From: Halorussus lipolyticus
GTDB lineage: Archaea; Halobacteriota; Halobacteria; Halobacteriales; Haladaptataceae
Direction: 5' to 3'
Length of the DNA stretch: 64,000 nt
Assembly: GCF_029338375.1 (NCBI RefSeq)
Contig: NZ_CP119805.1
Coordinates: forward strand, 62,001-126,000
The notes beneath the pieces were generated by a model, which ran no database searches, was not told the DNA's origin, and saw only the letters and a program-made list of their open reading frames with translations. This document shows positions 16,358 to 26,008 of this stretch, one piece after another. Made by a program: the position numbers and the translations under genes. How positions within the stretch are numbered: position 1 is the stretch's first letter; each line of letters opens with the position of its first letter.

Positions 16358-16366
16358 GTTTATATC
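16358..16366 (+). promoter_or_regulatory. TATA box of the halocyanin gene
   Basis: The sequence gtttatatc lies 28-36 bp before the ATG at 16394, following a G-rich stretch. The expected start of transcription is within about 10 bases of the ATG. Confidence 0.6.
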
Positions 16367-16393
16367 GCCCTTTGGTCGGAACCTCCAGTTACG

Positions 16394-17020
16394 ATGAACC
16401 CAGACACCTCCGATTCGGACAGCGCGGTGGGACGACGAACGTTTCTGAAGGGCGTGGGGGCCGCAACCCTCACAGCAGTGGGCGCAGGAACCACCCCCGC
16501 AGTGGCCCAAGACGCCGGTTCGTCCTTCGGCGGGTGGTTCGACAACGTGTCGAACTACGACGGCGTGGTCGATATGACCGGCAGGTCCGAGGTCGAAATC
16601 GAAGTCGGCGCGAAGGGCAACCAAGGCAACTTCGCGTTCGGTCCGGCCGCGGTCCGGGTGGACCCCGGAACAAAAGTCGTCTGGAAGTGGACCGGAAAAG
16701 GCGGCAGTCACAACGTCGTGAGCGAGACCGGCGCGTTCGAGAGCGAGATGGTCGGCGACGAGGGCCACACCTTCTCCCAGACCTTCGAGGAGTCGGGCAT
16801 CCACAAGTACGTCTGCTCGCCCCACAAGGCGATGGGCATGAAGGGCGCTGTCGCAGTCGGGTCGAACGCCGCACCCGACGCCGAATCAGTCGAACCGGCC
16901 GGCGGCGGGTCGGGGTCCGGCGACGGGAAACTCGGCGAGTACCTCACGCTCGGGTTCGGTGGGGCGGTGGTCGCCGGACTCCTCGGACTGCCGCTGTCGG
17001 AGATGCGGCGTCGGCAGTGA
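16394..17020 (+). CDS. Halocyanin (blue copper protein), Tat-exported, membrane-anchored
   Basis: This is 208 residues. A Tat signal (GRRTFLKGVGAATLTAVGAG) is followed by a plastocyanin-like domain (about 55-155). The copper ligands are visible as His in GGSHNVVSE and Cys/His/Met in CSPHKAMGMKG. A Gly/Ser-rich linker (about 165-178) leads to a C-terminal membrane helix (LTLGFGGAVVAGLLGLPL) and a basic stop RRR, so the domain is tethered on the outer face. Halocyanins are small mobile or anchored electron carriers of the respiratory chain. Confidence 0.93.
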   Translation: MNPDTSDSDSAVGRRTFLKGVGAATLTAVGAGTTPAVAQDAGSSFGGWFDNVSNYDGVVDMTGRSEVEIEVGAKGNQGNFAFGPAAVRVDPGTKVVWKWTGKGGSHNVVSETGAFESEMVGDEGHTFSQTFEESGIHKYVCSPHKAMGMKGAVAVGSNAAPDAESVEPAGGGSGSGDGKLGEYLTLGFGGAVVAGLLGLPLSEMRRRQ

Positions 17021-17160
17021 GTGAACACCGCGACCGCACCGGCCACAAAACTTAGGTATCAGACGACTGCTGAGTTCTGATTTTCATCTGGTGTAAAATA
17101 CTTATACGGGCGCTAAAACACCGGAGAAATTCACTTGAGTTCATCCTCTGTATAAGCAAA

Positions 17161-17170
17161 CTTTATATAC
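17161..17170 (+). promoter_or_regulatory. TATA box of the halolysin-like gene
   Basis: The sequence ctttatatac ends 24 bp before the ATG at 17195, so the mRNA should be nearly leaderless. A second similar tract, aatacttatacg near 17097, lies further upstream. Confidence 0.6.
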
Positions 17171-17194
17171 CTCGTATCTGATGTGTGAGTTGTA

Positions 17195-18625
17195 ATGACA
17201 GACCACAGCCGGCGGCGGTTTCTGAAGGCGACCGGGACGGCGCTCAGTGGCGCGGCACTGATGAGCAGTCCGGCGGTCGCAGGCGGTAGCGAGCGGACAG
17301 ACACGCGATTCCTCATCGACCTGCGCGAAATCTCGCGGAGTGAGGTCCCCGACGACGTCGAAATCGTCCACGACATCTCGGAAATCGACGTCCTCGCGGC
17401 CCGAGGAGACCCCGAGGTCGTACCCGGTTCGGCGTCCACGACGCTGGACATGGCGGTCTACCAGCACGACGAGACGCCCCAGAGCGGTCCCGTCAAGGAG
17501 CGGAATGCGAAGGCGCAGGGAAGCAACGGTCCGGCGTGGGACAGCGGCGCGCCGACTCGAACCGAACTCCAGTGGGACAAGCGCGCCCAGCGCGTCGGCG
17601 ACCTGACCGAGAACCCCGGACAGGAGCGGACCGTCCAAGACACCGCGACGGGCGAGGGCAGTCGCATCGCAGTCATCGACACCGGTGTCTACGACGGCCA
17701 CCCGGACCTCGCGGACGTAGTTAACGCCGAGCTTTCGGCCAACTTCACGACCGACCCCTACGACTTCCGACCCAACGGCGCGGGGAGCCACGGCACCCAC
17801 GTCGCGGGCACCGTCGCCGGGACGAACGCCAACGGCGAGGGCATCCTCGGCACCGCGCCGGACACCGAAGTCCTCTCGCTTCGCGTGTTCTCCGGCATGC
17901 AGGGCGCGAGCGGTGACGTCATCGCGGCCCTCGTGGATGCCGCGACCAAGGGCTGTGACGCCGCGAATCTCAGCCTCGGGTACCCCTACCCCTACGTCTA
18001 CCCCGAGAAGTACCCCTTCCTGTACGCGGTCAAGGAACTCTACCAGCGCGCGGTCGATTACGCTCGCTCCGAGGACATGGTTGTCGTCAACTCGGCGGGT
18101 AACGACTCGCTCGACATGGACGGCGAGGGCGTCCTGAGTCTGCCGACCGAGGTCGAAGGCGTCTTCGGCGTCTCTGCGACCGGGCCTATCGGCTACCTCT
18201 GGGACGACAAACAGGAGAGCCGCGAGGACAAGGCGCTGAAGAAGCTCGAAGATTCGACGGCTTCGCCGGCGTTCTACACCAACTACGGCGACGCCGTGGA
18301 CGTGAGCGCGGCCGGCGGCGACGCGGACCTCGAAGCCTCGGCCGAGGGCATTCCGGGTTGGTACTACGACCTCGTTCTCTCCGCCGTCGTGGAGTACGAC
18401 GACGAGGGCAACCCGGTCCCCGGATACGGCTGGAAGGCGGGAACCTCGATGGCGGCCCCGCAGGTGACTGGCGCAGTCGCGCTGGTCCGGTCGCTCCGCC
18501 CCGACGCGAGCGTCGAGGAGGTCGAGGACCTGATTCGAGAGACCGCCCGCGACGCGCCGGGCGGCGAGGAGTACCACGGCGCTGGTCACCTCGACCTGCG
18601 CCGACTGGTCAAGCGCGCTCGGTAA
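17195..18625 (+). CDS. Halolysin-like subtilisin family (S8) serine protease, Tat-exported
   Basis: This is 476 residues. The Tat signal SRRRFLKATGTALSG is followed by a propeptide of about 110 residues and the S8 catalytic domain. The triad is intact: Asp162 (VIDTG), His199 (GSHGTHVAGT) and Ser418 (GTSMAAPQVTG), with the oxyanion Asn303 in NSAGND. There is no C-terminal extension of the kind found in classic halolysins; the protein ends about 30 residues after the catalytic core. An inserted segment around residues 335-400 separates Asn and Ser more than usual. It should act outside the cell as a salt-dependent protease. Confidence 0.94.
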   Translation: MTDHSRRRFLKATGTALSGAALMSSPAVAGGSERTDTRFLIDLREISRSEVPDDVEIVHDISEIDVLAARGDPEVVPGSASTTLDMAVYQHDETPQSGPVKERNAKAQGSNGPAWDSGAPTRTELQWDKRAQRVGDLTENPGQERTVQDTATGEGSRIAVIDTGVYDGHPDLADVVNAELSANFTTDPYDFRPNGAGSHGTHVAGTVAGTNANGEGILGTAPDTEVLSLRVFSGMQGASGDVIAALVDAATKGCDAANLSLGYPYPYVYPEKYPFLYAVKELYQRAVDYARSEDMVVVNSAGNDSLDMDGEGVLSLPTEVEGVFGVSATGPIGYLWDDKQESREDKALKKLEDSTASPAFYTNYGDAVDVSAAGGDADLEASAEGIPGWYYDLVLSAVVEYDDEGNPVPGYGWKAGTSMAAPQVTGAVALVRSLRPDASVEEVEDLIRETARDAPGGEEYHGAGHLDLRRLVKRAR

Positions 18626-18649
18626 ACTGACCGGCTAACCGCTTTTTCG

Positions 18650-20047
18650 CTACTCTATCGTCACGTCGTCGTCGCTCGCGTTCGCTTCCTGTACCCAGAC
18701 CGTCTTCTTGTTCACGAACTCCTCGATACCGTGTTCGGCGAGTTCTCTGCCGTACCCTGAGTCCTTGACGCCGCCGAAGGGGACGCGGGGGTCGGACTTG
18801 ACGAGTTGGTTGACGAACACCATCCCGGCGTCGATGCGGTGGGAGAGGCGCTCGCCGCGGTCCAAGTCCTCGGTCCAAATCGACGCCCCGAGACCGAGGT
18901 GGGTGTCGTTTGCGAGTTCGATGGCTTCCTCCTCGCTCTCGACTTCGAAGACGGCCGCGACGGGACCGAAGACCTCCTCGCAGGCGGCCACCGAGTCGCG
19001 GGGCACGTCGGTCAGGACCGTCGGCGGGTAGTAAAAGCCGTCTCTGTCGAGCGGTTCGCCGCCGAGTTCGAGGGTCGCGCCCTCCTCGACGGTCTGTTCG
19101 ACCTGCTCGTGCAGGTCGTCCATCAGGTCCTCGCGGGCCTGCGGGCCGAGGTCGGTGTCATCGTCGGTCGGGTCCCCGACCGTCAACTCGTCCATCTCGG
19201 CGACGAACTTGTCGAGCCATTCGTCGTAGACGTCGGTGTGGACCACGAACCGCTTGGCCGCGATGCAGGATTGCCCGGCGTTGATGGTCCGGGCCGTCGC
19301 ACCGGTTTCTGCGGCGGCGTCGAGGTCCGCGTCGGGAAGCACCACGAAGGGGTCGGAGCCACCGAGTTCGAGGACGCTCTTTTTCAGGTTCTCGCCCGCG
19401 GTCTTGGCCACGGAGCGACCGGCGCGGGCGCTCCCGGTGAGCGTGACTGCGACCACCCGGTCGTCCTCGATGACCTGCTCGGCTTGGTCCGAATGGACGA
19501 TGAGCGACTGGAAGACGCCCTCGGGGTAGCCCGCTTTCTCGAAGACCTCCGCAATCGCCTCGGCGCACCCCGGCACGTTCGAGGCGTGCTTGAGGAGACC
19601 GACGTTACCCGACGTGAGGTGCGGCGCGGCGAATCTGAACACCTGCCAGAAGGGGAAGTTCCACGGCATGACCGCCAGAATCGGCCCGAGGGGTTCGTAG
19701 GAGACGTTGGCCTCGGCGTGGGCCGGACTCGGCCGACGCTCCGAATCGAGGAAGTCGCCGGCGTTCTCGGCGTAGTAGTCACAGACCCACGCGCACTTCT
19801 CGACCTCTGAGACCGCCGATTCGAGGGTCTTGCCCATCTCCTCGGTCATCAACTCGGCGTACTCCCGTTTGTTCTCACGGAGTACGTCGGCGGCGTTTTC
19901 GAGGAGTTGCTGGCGCTTGCGAATCGGCACGTCCCTCCACTCGTCGAAGGCCTCGGTGGCGCGCGAGAGGGCACGGTCTACGTCCTCGTCGGAGTCGTCC
20001 GGAATCGGTTCGAGCGAGTCGCCGGTTGCAGGGTTGAGTCGGTCCAT
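18650..20047 (-). CDS. NAD(P)-dependent aldehyde dehydrogenase (succinate-semialdehyde dehydrogenase-like)
   Basis: This is 465 residues. The catalytic Cys261 is in [12 protein letters not shown] and the general base Glu227 in [10 protein letters not shown], 34 residues apart as in the ALDH superfamily. [18 protein letters not shown] forms the oxyanion/NAD region. The closest family pattern ([23 protein letters not shown]) is the GabD/Sad group oxidising succinate semialdehyde, but substrate is not provable. The ATG at 20047 is preferred to a GTG three codons earlier. Its stop is 24 bp from the convergent protease gene. Confidence 0.92.
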   Translation of the reverse strand: MDRLNPATGDSLEPIPDDSDEDVDRALSRATEAFDEWRDVPIRKRQQLLENAADVLRENKREYAELMTEEMGKTLESAVSEVEKCAWVCDYYAENAGDFLDSERRPSPAHAEANVSYEPLGPILAVMPWNFPFWQVFRFAAPHLTSGNVGLLKHASNVPGCAEAIAEVFEKAGYPEGVFQSLIVHSDQAEQVIEDDRVVAVTLTGSARAGRSVAKTAGENLKKSVLELGGSDPFVVLPDADLDAAAETGATARTINAGQSCIAAKRFVVHTDVYDEWLDKFVAEMDELTVGDPTDDDTDLGPQAREDLMDDLHEQVEQTVEEGATLELGGEPLDRDGFYYPPTVLTDVPRDSVAACEEVFGPVAAVFEVESEEEAIELANDTHLGLGASIWTEDLDRGERLSHRIDAGMVFVNQLVKSDPRVPFGGVKDSGYGRELAEHGIEEFVNKKTVWVQEANASDDDVTIE

Positions 20048-20452
20048 GACGGGCACGTATGTCCGGGGGAGAGTTGTAACTTCGGGTAGATTCGCCGTGA
20101 GACGCCGGCTAATATGCCTAACTCGTCTCTAGAGAATTCTTTTGCTATATTTAAGAATTGTTTTTATTTCCCTTGGCGAGCAGGCTTGCCGTCTCCTGCA
20201 CCGTCAGAGAGACGCTTCCACGGGCCGTGACCGCGGACCTCACGCCTTCCCAATCGCCTCCCTCGTTCGCTTCGCTCCTCGATGCGATTTCGGCTCTTTG
20301 GCTCTTCGACGCGATTTGCTATCACACTGAAACGGACGGAACAGTCGTTTCAAGCGAGCTAACCCGAAGTAACGACGGCTTTCGGTTCGGGGGTTTTTGT
20401 CATTCGCCGTCGTAAACGAGTCACGGAACTCCACTGGGGGTCGGGGATTACG
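20048..20452. other. 405-bp intergenic region with dispersed-element-like sequence
   Basis: The left part is AT-rich (gctatatttaagaattg near 20143) and can hold the aldehyde dehydrogenase promoter on the minus strand. From about 20187 to 20285 runs a segment sharing gccgtctcc(t/c)gcac and acctcacgcct(t/c)cccaa with 26113-26180. No gene is supported here. Confidence 0.5.
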
Positions 20453-21718
20453 ATGAACGTCATCGAGGGGGCACGAATCAGTTGGCGCAACATCCGGGAG
20501 CACAAACTCCGCTCGACGCTGACCACGCTCGGGGTCATCATCGGCGTCGCGGCGGTCATCACCTTCGTCACGCTCGGTGCGAGTCTCCAGCAGGACATCA
20601 TCTCCACCGTGGCCGGGGGTAACGCCGCGACGATGTACGTGACCGCCCAATCGCCGGGCGAGGGCCGACTCCCGTCGCTCGGGGGCGGCGGGTCGGCCGT
20701 CTTCACCCAGTACGACGTAGAGCAGATACGCACCATCGAGGGGGTCGAACTCGCCGCGCCCGAGAGCGGCATCGCGGCCGGGTCGGTGACGTTTAACAAC
20801 TCGTCGGTGGGCAGGCAGTGGGTGACGGTTTCGTCGCCGGGTTACTTCCGGGTTCGCAACATCTCGTTCCTCTCCGGGAGGCCCTACCAGATGGGCGAAC
20901 GCGAAATCGTGTTGAACCGGCCGGCGGCCCGGATGTTCGACCGGAACGTCTCGGTCGGCGACAACGTTTCGTTCACGCGGGCGGCCAACGGCGAAGTCCT
21001 GAACGCCACCGTCGTCGGCATCGTGGAGGCCCAAAGCGGCGGCGCTATCTCCGGACTGACGCGGGGGAGCGGCGCGCAACCGCGAATCTACGCGCCGACC
21101 CGACCCTACTACGAGCGCACCGTGTCGAGTCCGAACCTCCGGACCCGCCAGTTGGTCTACGGTCGGGTCCTCGTCAAGGCCGAGTCGCCCGGAGAGGTCG
21201 ATGCCGTGCAGGGCCGGGTGTACAACTACCTCGGCGAGCGCTCGGACGCCCGCCAACTCAAGTCCCAGTCCTACCAGTTCGAGGTCACGACCCAAGACCA
21301 AATCATCGGGCAGGTCAAACAACTGACCAGCACGTTCACCGCCTACATCACCGGCATCGCGGTCATCTCGCTCATCGTCGGGTCCATCGGCATCGCCAAC
21401 ATCATGCTGGTCTCGGTCACGGAGCGGACCCGCGAAATCGGCATCATGAAAGCGGTCGGCGCGCAGAACCGCGACGTGCTTCAGTTGTTCCTCGTCGAGG
21501 CCGTGATGCTCGGGGTCCTCGGGTCGGCGCTCGGCGCGGTGGTCGGCATCGGGGCGGGGTACGCCGGGGCCGAGGCCATCGGTCTTCCGCTCGCCTTCCA
21601 ACCGATTTGGTTCGTGGCCTCGGTCGCAGTCGGCGTGCTGGTCGGGGTCCTCGCCGGCCTCTACCCGGCGTGGGACGCGGCCCACACCGACCCCATCGAC
21701 GCGTTGCGGTACGAGTGA
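20453..21718 (+). CDS. MacB/FtsX-type ABC transporter permease
   Basis: This is 421 residues. One N-terminal membrane helix (about 20-42) is followed by a large extracellular MacB-PCD domain (about 45-285) containing QWVTVSSPGYFRVRNISFLS and FLSGRPYQMGEREIVLN. Three C-terminal helices (about 300-325, 350-372 and 382-405) form the FtsX domain with the cytosolic motif VTERTREIGIMKAVGAQNRD. Such permeases need an ATPase subunit of the LolD/MacB type; none is adjacent, which is unusual. Family roles include lipoprotein or peptide release. The ATG at 20453 gives the standard amphipathic start. Confidence 0.9.
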   Translation: MNVIEGARISWRNIREHKLRSTLTTLGVIIGVAAVITFVTLGASLQQDIISTVAGGNAATMYVTAQSPGEGRLPSLGGGGSAVFTQYDVEQIRTIEGVELAAPESGIAAGSVTFNNSSVGRQWVTVSSPGYFRVRNISFLSGRPYQMGEREIVLNRPAARMFDRNVSVGDNVSFTRAANGEVLNATVVGIVEAQSGGAISGLTRGSGAQPRIYAPTRPYYERTVSSPNLRTRQLVYGRVLVKAESPGEVDAVQGRVYNYLGERSDARQLKSQSYQFEVTTQDQIIGQVKQLTSTFTAYITGIAVISLIVGSIGIANIMLVSVTERTREIGIMKAVGAQNRDVLQLFLVEAVMLGVLGSALGAVVGIGAGYAGAEAIGLPLAFQPIWFVASVAVGVLVGVLAGLYPAWDAAHTDPIDALRYE

Positions 21719-21949
21719 TATGACACTATCTACCGTGGTTATTTCACCCAAACACCCCGAAGACATTTCGTTCGTTTCGAACTGTTTCCGCCACAATCGA
21801 GCCTTGAACTTCGCGGCCCCGAGAGTAACGACACCGGTGCGGGCGGTCTCTCGACGTGAGAACCAGATAGCCCCCCGATAACAAAGAGGCCCCCACGACA
21901 AACGAGAGGCGAGACCGAGAGCGTCCGGTTCGGACGCGGGGAGTTCTCT

Positions 21950-23575
21950 ATGACGGAACAGAACCTTTCACAGAATACGACGGTCCGAGAGCAGGGGTGG
22001 AAACGGGACGCCCGCTGGCTAGCGCCCGCCCTCCTCGCCGGTAGCGTGCTGTTCGTCGTGTACCTTCGCTCGCACCCCTACCCATCCTTCGGGGCGGGCC
22101 TCTATCTCCTCATCGCCGAGCGCATCTCCGAGGCGGGGTACGCTCTCCCCGAGACGATTCCCCACTACACGAAGGGCGGCGTCCCGTTCTCGTACCCACC
22201 GCTGATGTTCTACACGGTGGCCGCGATACGCGACCTGACCGGAATCGACCCCATCGCCATCTCGCGCTACCTCCCCGGCGTCGTGACCATCGCCTACCTC
22301 GTTCCGCTCTACCTGTTCGCCCGCGACCTGCTGGGGTCTCGCCCGCAGGCCGCGCTGACGAGTCTCCTCGTGGCGGTCACGCCGCCGGTCCTCCAGTGGC
22401 ACATCTCGGCGGGCGGCATCGTCCGGGCACCCGCCTTCCTGTTCGCGCTGTCGGGGGTCTACGCGGGGCTTCGACTCTATCGGGACAGCGACCCCCGGTG
22501 GATAGTCGTCTCGCTCGCGCTGTTCACCCTGACGGTGCTGACCCATCCCGTCTACACCGTCTTCTTCGCGCTGACGTACTTCCTGCTGTTCGCCCAGTTC
22601 GACCGGACGCTAACGGGACTCGTCTGGGGCGCAGTCGTCGGGTTCGGCGGCCTGCTTCTGTCTGCGCCGTGGTGGACGCAGGTCATGTCCTACCACGGCA
22701 TCGACGTGTTCACCGCCGCGGCGGGCACCCACGGCGGCATCGGGGGCGGCATCCCGTCGGTCTCGGCGCTCCTCGAGATTCCCCTCGAAAGCGCCTTCTT
22801 CGGCACGCTCTGGTCGCTGGTTCCCGCGCTGGGCATCGTCTACCTTCTGAAGGAGCGCCGATTCTTCCTCCCGGTCTGGTTCGTCGCGGTGACCGCCGTC
22901 ATCGGGAAAGCCCGGTTCTCGCTGGTCGCCGGGTCGTTCATCACCGCGGTCTTCCTGCTGGAGTGCGTCGGCGCGTGGCTGAAAAACGAGTCGTCGGTCG
23001 GCGTGGGTCGCCGAGAGGTGGTCACGGTCGCGCTGGTCCTCATCGCCACGGTGGGTCTGGCCGGCGGCGCGATGTACGCGACTGGCGACGTGAACGCCCA
23101 CGCCGGCAGTCCGTCGCTCCCGCAGTTCATCACCCACGACGACGTGGAAGCCATGGAGTGGGCCGAGGAGAACACCAAGCCCAGCGCCACCTTCGTCGTA
23201 CAGGGCGACGCCGCCGAGTGGTTCCCACAGCAGGCCCACCGGACGATGCTGGTCGGCCCGTGGGGCGTCGAGTGGAAGGGCCACGAACCGTACAACCGCC
23301 AGTTGGGCCTCTTTCGGGAGGTGTCGTCGTGCAACAGCGCCCACTGCATGTCGCAGACGCTCTCGGAGGCCGGCGTGAGTCCGGACTACATCTACCTGCC
23401 GAAAGGCGAGTTCACGGTCCGCGGGATGCAGTACCAGCGCACGAGTAGACTGGCGATGTCGATGCACCTCTCGCCGCGCTACCGGACGGTTTACGAGAAC
23501 GATGGGGTCATCGTCTTCGAGGTGCTTGGCGACGAGCAAGGCAAGGGACAATCGGGCGAGAAAGCCGGACACTGA
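21950..23575 (+). CDS. Polytopic membrane protein, GT39/PMT-like putative glycosyltransferase
   Basis: This is 541 residues. About ten hydrophobic segments lie between residues 25 and 375, followed by a soluble C-terminal domain of about 150 residues (from HDDVEAMEWAEENTKPSATF). The first external loop (YALPETIPHYTKGGVPFSYPPL) is placed as in GT-C glycosyltransferases of the dolichyl-phosphate-mannose-protein or ArnT group, and the C-terminal part resembles that of haloarchaeal GT39-like proteins. No acidic catalytic pair could be assigned with certainty. The GT-C assignment is inference; surface-protein glycosylation would fit. Confidence 0.7.
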   Translation: MTEQNLSQNTTVREQGWKRDARWLAPALLAGSVLFVVYLRSHPYPSFGAGLYLLIAERISEAGYALPETIPHYTKGGVPFSYPPLMFYTVAAIRDLTGIDPIAISRYLPGVVTIAYLVPLYLFARDLLGSRPQAALTSLLVAVTPPVLQWHISAGGIVRAPAFLFALSGVYAGLRLYRDSDPRWIVVSLALFTLTVLTHPVYTVFFALTYFLLFAQFDRTLTGLVWGAVVGFGGLLLSAPWWTQVMSYHGIDVFTAAAGTHGGIGGGIPSVSALLEIPLESAFFGTLWSLVPALGIVYLLKERRFFLPVWFVAVTAVIGKARFSLVAGSFITAVFLLECVGAWLKNESSVGVGRREVVTVALVLIATVGLAGGAMYATGDVNAHAGSPSLPQFITHDDVEAMEWAEENTKPSATFVVQGDAAEWFPQQAHRTMLVGPWGVEWKGHEPYNRQLGLFREVSSCNSAHCMSQTLSEAGVSPDYIYLPKGEFTVRGMQYQRTSRLAMSMHLSPRYRTVYENDGVIVFEVLGDEQGKGQSGEKAGH

Positions 23576-23596
23576 CGAAAGCGGAAAATCGGCGAC

Positions 23597-24769
23597 TCAG
23601 AACAGCGGGTCTAACTCGTCCTCGTCGTCCTCGATGAGGTCGGTCGTCTTCTGGTCGCTCTCCTGTCGAATCTCGTCGATGTTGTCCTGTGCCTCGATGG
23701 CCACGTCCTGTAACTCCTTCACGCGGGGGACCTCCGAGACACCCGACAGGAGGACGACGCCTGCGACCTCCTCGGCCCCACCGACCGGGTAGTCGCCGCC
23801 CCGGACCTCCATCGAACCGGTCTGGTTCTCCAACCACTTGCGACCCTTCTCGACGCCCTTCCGGTTGAGGTACTTCGGCGGTCCGCTGGCGACCAGCAGG
23901 GAGCGCTCCGCGCTGTCGATTTCGCAGGGCAGGGTGAGTCGCCCGAGCGCGGCTTTTCTGACGAGGCTGGTGATTCGGTTGGTCGCGTGTGTCGAATCCA
24001 CGTCCTCGGTCCCGTCGCTCTTGAACCGCGAGAGGAGGCCGCCCGAAGGGTTGTCTACCTCCTCGGCGGCGTAGCCCACGGTCGAGACCCCGCCGGTGTC
24101 GAGGGTGTTGATGATTTCGCTGGAGTCCACCACGCTCTCGCCGACTGCATCGCCCTGCCCGACTTCGCCCGCGCCGAACAGGATGCCGAACCGCCGGACG
24201 ATTTCTTCGTTGATGCGGTCGTAGCCAGCGCCGACGCTCTCGCCCGATTCGCGCCACGCGTCGTTGTCGAAGACCAGTAGGTTGTCAACCTCGCGGGTGA
24301 ACGTCTGGAAAGACCGTGCGGCGTTCAGCGTGTAGATGCCGCCCTCGTCTCTGCCCGGCAGGATGCCCAGTCCGTAGACCGGTTCGGTGTAGATTCGCTT
24401 GAGGTACTTGGCGAGGACCGGCGCGCCGCCCGAACCTGTCCCACCGCCCATTCCGGCGACGATGAGGAAGGCGTCGATGTCGTGAATCGGCACGTTATCG
24501 ACTGCGCCCTGAATCTCGTCGATGTCCTCCTCGGCGATTTCCGCGCCGAGTTCGTTGTCCGCGCCGACGCCGTGACCCTTGACTCGGGACTGGCCGATGA
24601 GGACTTGGTTGTCGTCGGGCACGTACTCCAAGCCCCTCAGGTCGGCCTTCGCGGTGTTGACCGCGACTGCCGAGCGCACGGCCTGACTGCCGGTGCGCTG
24701 GTCGTACTCGATGAACTTGTCCACGATTTTACCGCCGGCTTGGCCGAAGCCGACCATCGCCAACTTCAC
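23597..24769 (-). CDS. cetZ1: CetZ-type tubulin/FtsZ family protein (CetZ1-like)
   Basis: This is 390 residues with a GTG start. It begins VKLAMVGFGQAGGKIVDKF, has the tubulin/FtsZ G-box GMGGGTGSGGAPVLAK (about 106-121), GLGILPGRDEGGIYTLNAAR after it, and the T7-like region with NRITSLVRKAALGRLTLPCE. This is the CetZ rather than FtsZ pattern and closely follows CetZ1 of Haloferax, which controls rod shape and motility. The tail ends in acidic DDEDELDPLF. The single-gene setting and upstream gap of about 300 bp are consistent with independent control. Confidence 0.94.
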   Translation of the reverse strand: MKLAMVGFGQAGGKIVDKFIEYDQRTGSQAVRSAVAVNTAKADLRGLEYVPDDNQVLIGQSRVKGHGVGADNELGAEIAEEDIDEIQGAVDNVPIHDIDAFLIVAGMGGGTGSGGAPVLAKYLKRIYTEPVYGLGILPGRDEGGIYTLNAARSFQTFTREVDNLLVFDNDAWRESGESVGAGYDRINEEIVRRFGILFGAGEVGQGDAVGESVVDSSEIINTLDTGGVSTVGYAAEEVDNPSGGLLSRFKSDGTEDVDSTHATNRITSLVRKAALGRLTLPCEIDSAERSLLVASGPPKYLNRKGVEKGRKWLENQTGSMEVRGGDYPVGGAEEVAGVVLLSGVSEVPRVKELQDVAIEAQDNIDEIRQESDQKTTDLIEDDEDELDPLF

Positions 24770-25064
24770 GGCGACACCCCCTCTGCGGCGTTCAATCGGT
24801 GCCTGTCGTCTGGGTCGGCGGCACCTGTAACTTCGAAACTATCCCCGTACTGATTGATACACATTCCGTAGCCCCCGCGGGGGTAGACCACGGGAATCGG
24901 TATAAATCCTCAGCACGGTTTTGTCTCGCAGGCGATAGCTCGCTCGGTCAGGTGGGGCGTAACTCGCCCGGCCTCGCGTCGAGTCGTCGGGCAGTCGGGT
25001 CGCGTCCGGCGTGGTTCCAGCAGGCGGTCGAAAACAAGACGACGAGTCGGTCCTGACTGGCCGA

Positions 25065-25307
25065 CTACGCCGAGGCCGAAACCTTCTCGCCGACCGACTC
25101 CACAATCGCGTCCACGTCGTAGTCGTCGCTCTCCTTGTCGAAGACCTGTTCGCCGTCCGCTCGTACCTTGAACACGCCGCTGTCGCCCGTCACCAGTGCC
25201 ACCGAATCCAGTCGCTCGCCGTACTCGCTGAGAAGGGCGTGCTGTAGGTCCTGTGCCCGGTCGAGCATCCCGCAGGGGACGCAGTACTCGATTTCCACGT
25301 CTGTCAT
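25065..25307 (-). CDS. Rdx family (SelT/SelW/SelH-like) thioredoxin-fold protein
   Basis: This 80-residue protein starts MTDVEIEYCVPCGMLDRAQ, with a redox Cys-x2-Cys (YCVPCG) near the N-terminus, and ends in a beta-hairpin (GVFKVRADGEQVFDKE). This is the Rdx family, the cysteine counterpart of selenoproteins W/T/H. The partner is unknown; glutathione-like thiol chemistry in haloarchaea would use gamma-glutamylcysteine. The ATG at 25307 is used instead of a TTG two codons earlier. Confidence 0.88.
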   Translation of the reverse strand: MTDVEIEYCVPCGMLDRAQDLQHALLSEYGERLDSVALVTGDSGVFKVRADGEQVFDKESDDYDVDAIVESVGEKVSASA

Positions 25308-25477
25308 GTCCAACTCGGCGGTACGGCACGGAAGAACTTAAAAGCGGATGCGGGGGCAAAGCCGGCCGTCGTCGCCGAAAGAAATGGATAGGGAAATCTA
25401 CTCAATTGCTAAAAATAACTCTATACGTGTTTAGGAATCGTAAAATCACTCCTGCTGTCGAGGACACCCCTACACCC

Positions 25478-26008
25478 TCACTCGTCGGCAAGTCGGTAGG
25501 TGTCCACCTCGCCGCCGGTGTCGGTGTCCCGGTCGCTCGCGGTTTCGACCGCATCGCGGGCCAGTTCTTCGGCGTCGTCCAGACCGATTCCGTCCTCGCG
25601 GCTCTCCAGCACGCCGAGGACGACCTGCGCGCCGGACCCGAAAACCACCACGTCGTCGGTCAGGACGCTCCCGTCGCTTCCGATGCCCCGGATGCCTGCC
25701 GCGCCGTCATCGCGCCCGGCGACGATGGCCTCGACGCCTTCGTCGTCAGCGAGGTCGCTGGCCACGTTTGCGAGGAGCGTGAGGCCCATCGGTTCGTCGT
25801 CCTCGACTTCGTGGGCCTCGACCTCGGATTCGAGTCGCCGGTGGAACTCGTCTACGCCGCCCGAGTCGCCGACCGCGGCCGCACCGGCCTCGCCGAGGTC
25901 GAAGACGTGGCGCTTGTCCTCGCTCCGGACGGTGCCGTCCGCCACGAGGAGCCTGTCGCCCGCGAGGACCGCGCCCTCCTCGGTCCGAACGCCCACGATT
26001 GTTGCCAT
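25478..26008 (-). CDS. Proteasome beta-subunit-like Ntn hydrolase
   Basis: This is 176 residues, shorter than true proteasome beta subunits (about 200 plus propeptide). It begins MATIVGVRTEEGAVLAGDRL: a Thr follows just Met-Ala, with Asp at the position of catalytic Asp17 (AGDRL) and a Lys in EDKRHVFDL near position 33, so the Thr/Asp/Lys set could be present if Met-Ala is removed. GEAGAAAVGDSGGVDEFHR fits the next strands. It is a HslV/proteasome-like paralogue rather than the core psmB. Whether it is active or assembles is unknown. Confidence 0.75.
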   Translation of the reverse strand: MATIVGVRTEEGAVLAGDRLLVADGTVRSEDKRHVFDLGEAGAAAVGDSGGVDEFHRRLESEVEAHEVEDDEPMGLTLLANVASDLADDEGVEAIVAGRDDGAAGIRGIGSDGSVLTDDVVVFGSGAQVVLGVLESREDGIGLDDAEELARDAVETASDRDTDTGGEVDTYRLADE

